A stretch of DNA of 64,000 nucleotides, taken from Actinomycetes bacterium. Lineage in GTDB: Bacteria > Actinomycetota > Actinomycetes > Mycobacteriales > Mycobacteriaceae. Location of the stretch: positions 27,930-91,929 of the forward strand of contig JAEYMI010000035.1 in NCBI GenBank assembly GCA_023461275.1, read 5' to 3'. Positions 7,135 through 15,302 of the stretch are shown here, one piece after another. Within the stretch, counting starts at the first letter, position 1. The number at the start of each line of letters is the position of its first letter. Both the position numbers and the translations under genes were made by a program. Under the pieces are notes generated by a model. That model ran no database searches, was not told the origin of the DNA, and saw only the letters and a list, made by a program, of their open reading frames with translations.

Positions 7135-8260
7135 CGATGTACTCGCGTACCGTGCGACCGCCGATTCCCGACACGATCTCGTAGTCGATGGTGCCGATGG
7201 CGTCGGCCCAATCGGCTGCCGTTGAACCGCCATCGCGGCCGGTGCCGAAGAGCTCCACCCGGTCCCCCTCGGCGATGCCAGCGCCGTCGGGTCCGAGGTC
7301 GATCACCGTCTGGTCCATGCAGATTCGGCCGACCGCGGGCAAGCGACGCCCGTTCGCGGTGACGGCCAGCTTCCCCGACAGCAAACGCGGGACACCGTCG
7401 GCGTAGCCCGCGGTGATCACCCCAACTATGGTGTCACGCGGCGCGATCCAGGTGTGGCTGTAGGAGACTCCTTGTCCGGCAGCCACTTTCTTGATCAACG
7501 ACACCTCGGCGGAAAGCGTCATCGCGGGGATCAGACCGAAGTCGCCGCGCGCCGGGATGGGCGTACGGCCATAGAGAGCGATTCCGGGCCGGACCAGGTC
7601 TCGTGCAAGATCCGGACGGGTCAGTGCCGCAGGTGAATTCGCGATGTGCATCACCTCGGGACCGGCGTCGAGCCGTCGTAGATCGTCCACTGCGGCGTCG
7701 AGCCGGGCCGCCTGTTCGGAGTTGAGTGGATGGTCCGGCTCGTCACCGCGCACCAGGTGACACATGGCCGCTCGCAGATGCACCGACTCCGCGGCCACCG
7801 CCTTTGCGAGATCGGTGGCGAACTCGGACCATTCGTCGACGGCCACCCCGCTGCGGTTGAGTCCGGTATCGACCTTGGCGGTCACCGTGGCGGTGCGCCC
7901 CGCGCCCGTCGCGGCGTCGACCACAGCGGCCAGTTGTCGCGGGGAAGACACCGCGATGGTGATGTCGGCATCGATGGCGGCACCGAAGTCGGAGTGCATC
8001 GTGTGAAGCCACGAGGTGATCGGGGCGTCGATGCCGGCCGCGCGCAGCGCCAGCGCTTCGGTGATGTGGGCGACGCCGAGTTCGGCGGCCCCGGCCGCCA
8101 GCGCCGTCTGCGCCACCGGAACGACGCCGTGACCATAGGCGTCGGCTTTGACCACCGCCAGCACGTCGGCACCCGACGCCTCGCGCAGAACGCCGACGTT
8201 GTGGGCGATCGCATCCAGGTCGATGGTGGCGGTGAGTGCTGATTCGGTCATCGCCGCCAT
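7118..8260 (-). CDS. alr: Alanine racemase
   Basis: This PLP enzyme interconverts L- and D-alanine for peptidoglycan synthesis. The 380-residue product has the PLP-lysine motif AVVKADAYGHG (Lys38), the second catalytic base in GQGVSYSHTW (Tyr267), IALYGRTP, and the conserved VGRICMDQTVIDLG. Start codons at 8260 and 8251 (MTESAL) are both possible. It is the first gene of a leftward operon feeding into the hydrolase and tsaE-tsaB-rimI-tsaD, as in M. tuberculosis (Rv3423c). The spacer on the other side is shared with a divergent small membrane-protein gene. Confidence 0.97.
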   Translation of the reverse strand: MAAMTESALTATIDLDAIAHNVGVLREASGADVLAVVKADAYGHGVVPVAQTALAAGAAELGVAHITEALALRAAGIDAPITSWLHTMHSDFGAAIDADITIAVSSPRQLAAVVDAATGAGRTATVTAKVDTGLNRSGVAVDEWSEFATDLAKAVAAESVHLRAAMCHLVRGDEPDHPLNSEQAARLDAAVDDLRRLDAGPEVMHIANSPAALTRPDLARDLVRPGIALYGRTPIPARGDFGLIPAMTLSAEVSLIKKVAAGQGVSYSHTWIAPRDTIVGVITAGYADGVPRLLSGKLAVTANGRRLPAVGRICMDQTVIDLGPDGAGIAEGDRVELFGTGRDGGSTAADWADAIGTIDYEIVSGIGGRTVREYIGGGRG

Positions 8261-8300
8261 TGTCCCAGATCACCGCGACGACGCCGAATTCCACCTGACC

Positions 8301-8355
8301 GCATCTGAGTAGTCACACGCATCCGGCGAGCCGTTCCGGCTGGTGAACTCGAGCC
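8301..8355 (+). promoter_or_regulatory. 55-bp upstream element, copy 1
   Basis: The 55 bp directly before the ATG at 8356 align without gaps with the 55 bp before the ATG at 10349. They share GCATCTGAGTAGTCACAC at the 5' end, ATCCG next, and GGCTGGTGAACTCGA just before the start; 48 of 60 positions match when the first codons are included. GGCTGGTGAA probably includes the ribosome site. The conserved 5' block may be a promoter or regulator site (inference). Confidence 0.65.
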
Positions 8356-8748
8356 ATGACAACAGCCCCGGCCCTGAACGACACCGCCATGACGAACGCC
8401 ACCCGGCCGGTACCCACCGGGTACCTGCACGCGCTGACCGCAGCCCGGACCCTTGTGGCGTTGACCCTGGTGTTCGAGGGCATCACGACCGTCGCGTTCG
8501 GGCGCAGTATGTACGACGCGCTGGCCGCCCGACCGGCCCCCTACGCGACGCTCTACTGCGTGACCTTCGTCCTGATGGTCGCATCGTTCGTGGCAGCACA
8601 TGCATGCCTCCGCAAAGCGCGTCAAGCGGCGCGCCAGGATGGATTCCACGGCACGTTGCCTGCAGTGAGAAATGCGGCGTTGTGGTCACTGTGGGCAGTT
8701 CCGCCGATGTGGGTCGGGTTCATGACAGTTCTTCAGTCGATGCTGTGA
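8356..8748 (+). CDS. Small membrane protein, unknown function
   Basis: A 130-residue protein with three to four hydrophobic segments: ARTLVALTLVFEGITTVAFG near 29-49, YCVTFVLMVASFVAAHACL near 67-85 and AALWSLWAVPPMWVGFMTVL near the end. I recognise no family. The start is supported by its position after a 55-bp sequence that recurs, with identical spacing, before another small membrane-protein gene at 10349. The last 29 nt overlap the convergent DMT-transporter gene. Shared upstream DNA suggests the two small proteins respond to the same signal. Confidence 0.7.
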   Translation: MTTAPALNDTAMTNATRPVPTGYLHALTAARTLVALTLVFEGITTVAFGRSMYDALAARPAPYATLYCVTFVLMVASFVAAHACLRKARQAARQDGFHGTLPAVRNAALWSLWAVPPMWVGFMTVLQSML

Positions 8749-9697
8749 ACTCGCCGGGCTCGCTCCGCCGCGCACACAGCACCCCCGCGACCACCAGCAC
8801 GCCCCCGACGATCTGCGTCCAGCTCGGAATCTGGCCGAGTAGCGCTGCGGCCCAGACGATCGCGGCAAGAACCTCGAGCAAGGCCACCAGCGATGCCAGT
8901 CGCGCGCCGAGTCGTCGGGCGGCGGCGATTCCGCTGAGGTAGGCCAACCCGCCGGTGATCAGTGCCAGCGCCAGCAGCGTCGCCCACGCCGGGGCGTCGA
9001 AACTGGCGAAAGATGCTGTCGCGGCACCGATCCGGAACGGCACCAGCCGCAGTGCGGCCAGCACGGACAGCATCACTGCGGCCACGACCATCCCGCCGGC
9101 CGCAAGAACCGAGGGCGGCAGGCCATCGTCGTGCCGGGCCGAAACCACGAAATAGGTTGCCAGACCGAGCATTGCGCCCATCGCCCACAACACTCCGACG
9201 GCATTCACCGACGCCGACGACGCCAGTTCGAGCACCAGCACGAGACCGATCACGCTCAGTGCGATACCCGCGTAGATCCAGGCGTTGGGCCGCTGCCCGT
9301 GCACCGCCCACATCCACAGCACCACCACGATCACCCCGCCGTACTCGATGAGCAGCGCCGGTCCCACCGCGATGGTCTGCACGGCCGAGAAATAGCAGAA
9401 CTGTGCGGCGGCGACACCCATCGCGCCGTAGACCACGATCGTCGTCGGACGGGTGATCACCGCACGCCAACTCAACGATCGACGCGACATCTCACGCACC
9501 GCGAGCGGCATCAGCACCAGCGCGCCGACGGCGATACGAATGATCACCACCGCCCCCGGCGACCAACCCGCGTCCATCAGCGGACGTGCCAGCGGCCCCG
9601 ACAATCCGAAGCTGATCGCCGAGACCAGCGCGAACACCACGCCCGACGACGCCGCGGGCATCTGACGCCGTGGCGTGTCATAAGTCATCGATGCCAT
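8720..9697 (-). CDS. EamA/DMT-superfamily transporter
   Basis: An inner-membrane protein of 325 residues with ten hydrophobic segments in two repeats, the EamA (drug/metabolite transporter) plan. Repeat 1 begins GVVFALVSAISFGLSGPLARPLMDAGWSP and repeat 2 begins VLWAMGAMLGLATYFVVSAR. Exporters of amino acids or small metabolites are typical of the family; the substrate is unknown. The ATG at 9697 (MASMTYDT) is chosen because a promoter-like TTGACA/TAACGT pair ends 8 nt upstream; an ATG at 9688 is the alternative. It is divergent from a CGNR regulator, whose likely target it is. Confidence 0.88.
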   Translation of the reverse strand: MASMTYDTPRRQMPAASSGVVFALVSAISFGLSGPLARPLMDAGWSPGAVVIIRIAVGALVLMPLAVREMSRRSLSWRAVITRPTTIVVYGAMGVAAAQFCYFSAVQTIAVGPALLIEYGGVIVVVLWMWAVHGQRPNAWIYAGIALSVIGLVLVLELASSASVNAVGVLWAMGAMLGLATYFVVSARHDDGLPPSVLAAGGMVVAAVMLSVLAALRLVPFRIGAATASFASFDAPAWATLLALALITGGLAYLSGIAAARRLGARLASLVALLEVLAAIVWAAALLGQIPSWTQIVGGVLVVAGVLCARRSEPGEFTASTEELS

Positions 9698-9705
9698 GAC
9701 AGATG

Positions 9706-9735
9706 ACGTTAGAGAGCATCGATGTAAGGTGTCAA
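9706..9735 (-). promoter_or_regulatory. Predicted promoter of the DMT transporter
   Basis: On the minus strand a perfect TTGACA (9735-9730) is followed after 18 nt by TAACGT (9711-9706), a good TANNNT box. Transcription would start 1-2 nt before the ATG at 9697, giving a nearly leaderless mRNA. The same 39-bp spacer holds the AAGG ribosome site of the divergent CGNR gene, so that regulator can readily autoregulate here. Confidence 0.6.
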
Positions 9736-9736
9736 C

Positions 9737-10276
9737 ATGATTTTCAGTGATGACGTCGACTGCGCCCTGCAGGCGGCCGCCGCACTGGTCAACTCCGACG
9801 ACGACCGTCATCCGCCGCTGAACACCATCGCCGACCTCGACGCCTTCTGGACCCGCTTCGGCTACACCGGCCATCGCGCAGGCGACGCCGACGAACTCCG
9901 CCGGGTCCGCGACCTGCGGGCCGACCTTGCTTCCCTCATGCTCGCCGACCGCGACGACGCCGTCGAACGGGTCAACAACATCCTGCGCCGATGCCAGGCA
10001 CTCCCCCAGCTGGTCCGACACGGCGAGTCCGACTGGCATATCCACGCCGTCGATTCCGGCCGTCCACTCGACGAACGCATCCTGGTGGAAACTGCGATGG
10101 CGATGATCGACGTCATCCGCGCCGACGAACTCAGCCGACTTGCGACATGCGCCGACGACGACTGCGACTGCCTCGTCGTCGACCTGTCGCGCAACCGGTC
10201 TCGTCGCTACTGCTGCACCGCGTGCGGAAATCGCAATGCGGTGGCGGCCTATCGTCGACGCCAAGCCGACAGCTGA
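9737..10276 (+). CDS. CGNR zinc-finger / ABATE-domain regulator
   Basis: A 179-residue predicted DNA-binding protein. The N-terminal 125 residues match the helical ABATE domain style (stress-associated, putative ligand binding), with LNTIADLDAFW and LRRVRDLRADL. The C-terminal zinc finger has Cys138, Cys143, Cys160 and Cys163 as candidate ligands, ending in the signature CGNRNAVAAYRRR. An AAGG ribosome site precedes the ATG. The gene is divergent from the DMT exporter with only 39 bp between starts, so it most likely controls that gene. The effector is unknown. Confidence 0.87.
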   Translation: MIFSDDVDCALQAAAALVNSDDDRHPPLNTIADLDAFWTRFGYTGHRAGDADELRRVRDLRADLASLMLADRDDAVERVNNILRRCQALPQLVRHGESDWHIHAVDSGRPLDERILVETAMAMIDVIRADELSRLATCADDDCDCLVVDLSRNRSRRYCCTACGNRNAVAAYRRRQADS

Positions 10277-10293
10277 CCGCGCAATCACTCCCG

Positions 10294-10348
10294 GCATCTG
10301 AGTAGTCACACTGATCCGCTCAGATCGAGCGGCTGGTGAACTCGATCC
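10294..10348 (+). promoter_or_regulatory. 55-bp upstream element, copy 2
   Basis: Second copy of the sequence found before the ATG at 8356, with exactly the same 55-nt distance to the start codon. It begins 18 nt after the CGNR gene stop. The conserved blocks are GCATCTGAGTAGTCACAC (10294-10311), ATCCG and GGCTGGTGAACTCGA (10331-10345); the middle 12 bp differ. Blockwise conservation with fixed spacing looks like selected regulatory DNA, although a recent duplication is also possible. Confidence 0.65.
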
Positions 10349-10738
10349 ATGACCGCAATGCCGTACCCGAATCCGCTGCCCTATCCGAATCTTCCTACCG
10401 CACGCCGTCTGTGGCACCGCCCGTCGACCATATGGCTTCTCAACCTGGGTTCGATAGCGACGCTCGTAGCGACTCCGTTCGCCGTCATGTACGGCATCGG
10501 CGGCGTCATCTTCGGTGCCGACACCGAGAGCAACGTCGCCTATCTCGGTGTGGCGTTGCTGGCCCTCGCCGCGATTCTCTTCATCACGTCAACTGTCCTC
10601 GCGGTGTTCGCGCTGATCGCCACCATCGGAGCGGCCGGCGCGAAGATCAACTCCCACGCTGCGATCATCGCCGCCTGGATCATCACCGGATTGAACGTGA
10701 CCATCCACATCGCGCCGTTCCTGTACCGATTGATCTGA
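10349..10738 (+). CDS. Small membrane protein, unknown function
   Basis: A 129-residue protein with a Pro/Tyr-rich N-terminus (PYPNPLPYPN) and three to four hydrophobic segments: TIWLLNLGSIATLVATPFAV, VAYLGVALLALAAILFITST overlapping VLAVFALIATIGAAG, and AAIIAAWIITGLNVTIHIAPF. It is not clearly homologous to the 130-residue protein at 8356, yet the two share their upstream 55 bp. It ends 20 nt from the convergent nnr gene. No family recognised. Confidence 0.7.
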   Translation: MTAMPYPNPLPYPNLPTARRLWHRPSTIWLLNLGSIATLVATPFAVMYGIGGVIFGADTESNVAYLGVALLALAAILFITSTVLAVFALIATIGAAGAKINSHAAIIAAWIITGLNVTIHIAPFLYRLI

Positions 10739-10758
10739 GCGCAAGGCGTGAATATGTT

Positions 10759-12186
10759 TCAGGACAACAGGTCTCGGATCGCCGGGCGCACGGCCGCCAG
10801 CAGATTCGACGCACCGATCGGGGCACCGTCGCTGGCCAGCTCGGCTGCCCGTGCGTGCACCCGCGCCGCTGCCGCACCGGCCCAGACCGGCGGAAGACCT
10901 GCCGCCAGAAGCGATCCCGCGATCCCTGACAGCACATCTCCCGCGCCGGCGGTCGCCGCCCACGACGATCCGGCATCGTTGCCGAACACCGTGCCGTCGG
11001 ACTGCGCGACCAGGGTGATGCGCCCCTTCAGGAGCACGGCCACTCCCCACTCGCGCGCGAGTTCGGTGACCGCACCCAGACGGTCGGCGCCAACGGGTTG
11101 CCCTGCGAGACGGGCGAATTCACCGGCATGTGGCGTGAGCAGCGTCGGCGCTTCACGACCCCGAACGAGCTCCGGATGGTCCGCGAGCACAGTGAGACCA
11201 TCGGCGTCGACGAGGACCGATAGCTCGGTGGCGAGGATCTCCCCGACCAGATCGACCGCTGCGGCGTCGGTGCCGGCGCCGGGCCCGATCACCCAGGCCT
11301 GTACTCGTCCGGCGTCGGAGAGTTGCGGCACCGCAACCACTTCCGGAAAGTGATCCACCACTTCGGCGTGGGCCGACCCGACATAGCGGGTCATGCCCGA
11401 CGTTGCGGCGACCGCGGCTCCGGCACAGAGGATCCCGGCCCCTGGATAACGATGTGAACCTGCGATGATGCCGACGACACCCTGGGTGTACTTGTCGTCG
11501 TGCGGACCGGGAATCGGCCACGCAGAAGCGATCTCGGCGTCGGTGAGGGAGTACAGGCGCGGAGTGGTCGGCGTCTCGTGATCGCCCAACCCGATGTCGA
11601 TCACCTCCACCCGGCCACACTGCGGCGCGGCCAGCAGGTGCGCATTGCGCGGCACCCCGAAGGTGACGGTGATGTCGGCGCGCACGGCCGGGTGGTGCAC
11701 CTCGCCGGTGTCGGCGTCGACACCGGACGGCAAGTCGACCGCAACGATGGCAGTCGTCGGGGGTATAGCGTCGAACACCGCGGCCGCCGATGGTCGTAGC
11801 GGTCCCCTACCGCCGATCCCGACGACCCCGTCGATCACCACATCGACTGTGTCGGAAAGCTTTCCGACGACGGTTCCGCCGTCCCGACGAAACGCAGCCA
11901 GACCTCCGGCATGCGCCTTGTCCGGCACGAGCAGCACCGCCTCGCACGCCACGCCGCGACGGCACAACGCGGCAGCTGCATACAGGGCGTCGCCACCGTT
12001 GTCACCGGCCCCGACGACCACACCCACCGAGCGGCCGTACACCCCTCCGGTGGCGGACAATTCGCGAATCACCACCGTGGCCACGCCGCCGGAAGCGCGG
12101 CGCATCAACGTCCCGTTGACCAGCAACTGTCCCGTCGCGGCTTCCGCGTCGCGGACGGCGTCGGCGGTGAGGTAGCGGATCGGCAT
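10759..12186 (-). CDS. nnr: Bifunctional NAD(P)H-hydrate epimerase / ADP-dependent dehydratase
   Basis: This enzyme repairs hydrated NADH and NADPH. The N-terminal YjeF_N half (residues about 1-210) epimerises NAD(P)HX; it shows VVVGAGDNGGDALYAA, VVIDGVVGIGGRGPL and VAVDLPSGVDADTG. The C-terminal ribokinase-like half dehydrates S-NAD(P)HX; it shows VGIIAGSHRYPGAGILCAGAA, LLTPHAGEFARL and the ATAGAGDVLSGIAGSLL signature. The 475-residue length fits the fused form. The ATG at 12186 begins MPIRYLTADAVRDAE, the usual family start, and lies 22 nt after the glmS stop, so it is probably co-transcribed with glmS as in mycobacteria. Confidence 0.95.
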   Translation of the reverse strand: MPIRYLTADAVRDAEAATGQLLVNGTLMRRASGGVATVVIRELSATGGVYGRSVGVVVGAGDNGGDALYAAAALCRRGVACEAVLLVPDKAHAGGLAAFRRDGGTVVGKLSDTVDVVIDGVVGIGGRGPLRPSAAAVFDAIPPTTAIVAVDLPSGVDADTGEVHHPAVRADITVTFGVPRNAHLLAAPQCGRVEVIDIGLGDHETPTTPRLYSLTDAEIASAWPIPGPHDDKYTQGVVGIIAGSHRYPGAGILCAGAAVAATSGMTRYVGSAHAEVVDHFPEVVAVPQLSDAGRVQAWVIGPGAGTDAAAVDLVGEILATELSVLVDADGLTVLADHPELVRGREAPTLLTPHAGEFARLAGQPVGADRLGAVTELAREWGVAVLLKGRITLVAQSDGTVFGNDAGSSWAATAGAGDVLSGIAGSLLAAGLPPVWAGAAAARVHARAAELASDGAPIGASNLLAAVRPAIRDLLS

Positions 12187-12208
12187 CGGGACCTGTTGTC
12201 TGCCAGAC

Positions 12209-14071
12209 CTATTCGACGGTGACCGACTTGGCGAGGTTACGCGGCTTGTCGACGTCGTAGCCGCGGGTCTGGGCGACCGTGGCCGCGAACACCTGCAGCG
12301 GCACCGTCGACACCAGCGGCTGCAGCAGCGTCGGCACCTTCGGAATGGGGATGAAATGATCGGCCACCGAACGGGCCGAGTCGTCGTCGGCCTCGGCGAT
12401 GACGATGGTCTGCGCACCGCGCGCCTGGATCTCGCGGATGTTGCTGACCATCTTGGAGTGCAGCAACGCACGCCCATCGGCCGACGGCATCACGATGATC
12501 ACCGGCAGACCGTCTTCGATCAGGGCGATCGGGCCGTGCTTGAGCTCGCCGGCCGCGAAGCCCTCGGCGTGCATGTAGGCGAGTTCCTTGAGTTTCAGCG
12601 CGCCCTCGAGAGCCACCGGGTACCCGACGTGGCGGCCGATGAACAGCACAGTCTTCTTGTCGGCCAACGATCGGGCCAGCTCACGCACCGGTTCGACCGT
12701 CCCGAGCACCTCGCTCACCGCGTCGACCATCAGTTCCATCGCGGCGAATTCGCGCGACACCTCGTCGGCGTACTTGGTGCCGCGGGCCTGCGCGAGCGCC
12801 AGACCCACCAGGTAGGCGGCGGCGATCTGCGCCAGGAAACACTTCGTCGACGCGACACCGATCTCCGGGCCGGCGTGGGTGTAGAGCACGGCGTCGGATT
12901 CGCGCGGGATCTGCGCGCCGTTGGTGTTGCAGATGGCCAGGACGCGGGCTTTTTGGTCCTTGGCGTGGCGGACCGCTTCGAGGGTGTCGGCGGTCTCGCC
13001 GGACTGTGAGATCGCGACGACGAGCGTCGAACGATCCAAAACCGGGTCGCGGTACCGGAATTCGCTGGCGAGCTCAACCTCGACGGGCAGCCGGGTCCAG
13101 TGCTCGATGGCGTATTTGGCGAGCAGGCCCGCGTGATAGGCGGTACCGCAGGCGACCACGAAAACCTTGTCGACATCACGCAGGTCGTCGTCGGTGAGGC
13201 GTTGCTCGTCGAGGACGATCCGGCCGTCCTCCAGGTGCCCGAGCAGGGTGTCGGCGAGCGCACGCGGCTGCTCGGCGATCTCCTTAAGCATGAAGTAGTC
13301 GTAGCCGCCCTTCTCGGCGGCGGCGAGGTCCCAGTCGATGTGGAACGGCTTGCCGGTGCTGGGTGTCGCGTCAAAGTCGGTGATCGTGTAGCTGTCGGCG
13401 GTGATGACCACCACCTGGTCCTGGCCGAGTTCCACCGCGTCGCGGGTGTGCTCGATGAAGGCCGTGACGTCGGAGCCGACGAACATCTCGCCGTCGCCGA
13501 CTCCGACGACCAGCGGTGTGGACCGCCGCGCGGCGACGATGACGGCGGGGTGATCGGAATGGGTGAAGACCAGCGTAAACGCGCCCTCGAGGCGTTGGAG
13601 CGTGGCATACGCGCTGGCGACAAAGTCGCCGGCGGTGTCACCGGACGCGTAGAAGCTCTCCAGCAAATGCACGGCGGTTTCGGTGTCGGTCTCCGAGGTG
13701 AACTCGATGCCGGCATTCTCGAGTTCGGCGCGCAGCGGCGCATAGTTCTCGATGATCCCGTTGTGCACCACGGCGATCTTGCCGTCGACGCTGGTGTGCG
13801 GGTGCGCGTTGCGGTCGGTGGGCTGACCGTGGGTGGCCCACCGCGTGTGGCCCATGCCGGTGGTGCCGACCAGCTTGTCCCGACCGACGGTCGCGATCTG
13901 CTTGTCCAGGTTCTCCAGGCGGCCGGCCTTTTTCTCCACCGCGGTGTGTCCGTGGCCGTCGAGAATCGCCACGCCCGCCGAGTCGTATCCCCGGTACTCC
14001 ATCCGCCGCAGCGCCTCGACCACGATGTCCAGCGCGTCGCGGTTGCCCACGTATCCGACGATTCCACACAT
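12209..14071 (-). CDS. glmS: Glutamine-fructose-6-phosphate aminotransferase
   Basis: GlmS makes glucosamine-6-phosphate from fructose-6-phosphate and glutamine, the first step to UDP-GlcNAc. The 620-residue product starts MCGIVGYVG with the catalytic Cys2 of the glutaminase domain, has MEYRGYDSAGVA, HTRWATHGQPTDRNAHPH, and two SIS sugar-isomerase domains (SQSGETADTLEA; GRHVGYPVALEGALKLKE), ending in the conserved NLAKSVTVE. No glmS ribozyme is evident upstream. The next step, GlmM, is encoded about 5 kb away in the same direction. Confidence 0.98.
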   Translation of the reverse strand: MCGIVGYVGNRDALDIVVEALRRMEYRGYDSAGVAILDGHGHTAVEKKAGRLENLDKQIATVGRDKLVGTTGMGHTRWATHGQPTDRNAHPHTSVDGKIAVVHNGIIENYAPLRAELENAGIEFTSETDTETAVHLLESFYASGDTAGDFVASAYATLQRLEGAFTLVFTHSDHPAVIVAARRSTPLVVGVGDGEMFVGSDVTAFIEHTRDAVELGQDQVVVITADSYTITDFDATPSTGKPFHIDWDLAAAEKGGYDYFMLKEIAEQPRALADTLLGHLEDGRIVLDEQRLTDDDLRDVDKVFVVACGTAYHAGLLAKYAIEHWTRLPVEVELASEFRYRDPVLDRSTLVVAISQSGETADTLEAVRHAKDQKARVLAICNTNGAQIPRESDAVLYTHAGPEIGVASTKCFLAQIAAAYLVGLALAQARGTKYADEVSREFAAMELMVDAVSEVLGTVEPVRELARSLADKKTVLFIGRHVGYPVALEGALKLKELAYMHAEGFAAGELKHGPIALIEDGLPVIIVMPSADGRALLHSKMVSNIREIQARGAQTIVIAEADDDSARSVADHFIPIPKVPTLLQPLVSTVPLQVFAATVAQTRGYDVDKPRNLAKSVTVE

Positions 14072-14113
14072 AGTTGACCAGGGTACCTGGGCGTCGGGGC
14101 AGCTTCGCCGAGG

Positions 14114-14986
14114 TCAGTCGGTGCGGGCCCGCCGACGTCGCGGTTTGGCACCGACCAACATCGAGACGTGATCGAGCTCTCGCTCGGGCGCGTCGTCGAG
14201 ATCGATATTCCCGAGCTTGCCGAGCAACTCTTCGGGGTTGGTGAACACCGCGTAGGTGGGGTCGTCGGCCACCGTGGCCAGCACAAACCCGGTGATCAGG
14301 GCCCTGGTCGCGGCGTGCACCTTCTTGTCGGCGCCGTTGATACCGAGCAGGTTCTTGATCGACCGGCGCTCGAGGAGGTCACGGGTGCCGCCCTTGGCGA
14401 TGGTGCGCAGTGTCACGTCACCCCCATAGGCCTGGGACAGGGGCAGCGCATTCGCGTCGAACTTGTCCAGATCGCCGGCATTGGCGAGGAACGTGCCCGG
14501 CGCGGTGACCGTCGCGGCGGTCGGCAGCAGTGTCGCGGTGGTCGGTGCCGGGAACACTCCTGCCACACCGCGGATGTTCAGCGGCGGTTGTCCGCCGAGA
14601 TCGTCGGTACCGGCCGCGATGACCGCCGCCGATGCCCCGAAGCCGTGACCGGCGACGCCGATCTTCTCCGGGTCCACGGTGATCTGCCCGAAGCCCAAAG
14701 GGAACCGCGACACGACGGTCAGCGTGGAACGCAGGTCGGCGGCCAGTGCGGTGTCGGAAGCGAGCATTCCGGTCTGACTGTCCGGTGCGACCACCACGAT
14801 CCCCCACGACGCCAGATGCATCAGCAGATCGCGGTAGCGCGCGCTGGTGGTCATCCAGGCGTGTCCGAAGGCGATGGCGGGCAGTCGTTCTCCCTCTGCG
14901 GGGACGAACAACGAGCCGGTGATCCCCACGATCCCGAGATCGCCGGACAGCACCTTGTACGGACCGCGACGGGCCAGTTGGGTCAT
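14114..14986 (-). CDS. Alpha/beta-hydrolase-fold protein lacking the nucleophile Ser
   Basis: About 290 residues with a dienelactone-hydrolase/PET-hydrolase-like fold: LFVPAEGERLPAIAFGHAW, VVVAPDSQTGMLASDTALAADLRSTL and DPEKIGVAGHGFGASAAVIAAG. At the nucleophile elbow (113-117) the usual GHSxG reads GHGFG: the Ser is replaced by Gly115. The protein is therefore probably not a classical esterase. The ATG at 14986 has a GGAAAG/GAAGG ribosome site; a GTG at 15031 would add 15 basic residues. It lies downstream of an EspC-like gene set and 42 nt from glmS, where M. tuberculosis carries Rv3438 (positional inference). Confidence 0.7.
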   Translation of the reverse strand: MTQLARRGPYKVLSGDLGIVGITGSLFVPAEGERLPAIAFGHAWMTTSARYRDLLMHLASWGIVVVAPDSQTGMLASDTALAADLRSTLTVVSRFPLGFGQITVDPEKIGVAGHGFGASAAVIAAGTDDLGGQPPLNIRGVAGVFPAPTTATLLPTAATVTAPGTFLANAGDLDKFDANALPLSQAYGGDVTLRTIAKGGTRDLLERRSIKNLLGINGADKKVHAATRALITGFVLATVADDPTYAVFTNPEELLGKLGNIDLDDAPERELDHVSMLVGAKPRRRRARTD

Positions 14987-15041
14987 GGCCTTCTTTCCCG
15001 ACACAGGGGTCAGGCGTTTCTTCCCGGGCACGTCCGTCAGC

Positions 15042-15302
15042 TTATTCGTCGATCACGCCGCGATGCGGACTGGCCTCGGCCACGTCGGCCGGCAACATGA
15101 TGCGTGGTGTTGCGACGTCGGCGATATCGGCGTCGATCTCGAGTTGCCGACGCAGACGCAGTTGCGCCGACTGCGTGGCCTCGGTGTGCTCGGCGAATTC
15201 GGCGGCCAGCCGGCGTTGGGCGGCCGAATACATCCGCGACGCCCCGACGACCTCGCGGGTGGCATCCCTGCTGATCGCCTCGATCTGATCGGCCAGGTTC
15301 AT
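15042..15302 (-). CDS. Small helical protein of the EspC-like gene set
   Basis: An 86-residue, mostly helical protein (NLADQIEAISRDATREVVGA, then QRRLAAEFAEHTEATQSAQ) with no signal peptide or membrane segment. Its ATG at 15302 overlaps the stop of the upstream WXG-like gene as ATGA, so it is coupled to it. I do not recognise the family. A partner or chaperone role for the secreted-type proteins encoded upstream is possible but is only inferred from context. Confidence 0.65.
   Translation of the reverse strand: MNLADQIEAISRDATREVVGASRMYSAAQRRLAAEFAEHTEATQSAQLRLRRQLEIDADIADVATPRIMLPADVAEASPHRGVIDE

Noticed and set aside
9698..10417. N-terminal extension of the DMT transporter up to 10417
   Set aside because: The extension is antisense to the CGNR gene and lacks membrane character; the protein begins properly at 9697.
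12187..12477. N-terminal extension of the nnr product up to 12477
   Set aside because: The extra residues are Arg/Ser/Pro-rich and overlap the glmS 3' end; MPIRYLTADAV at 12186 is the family start.
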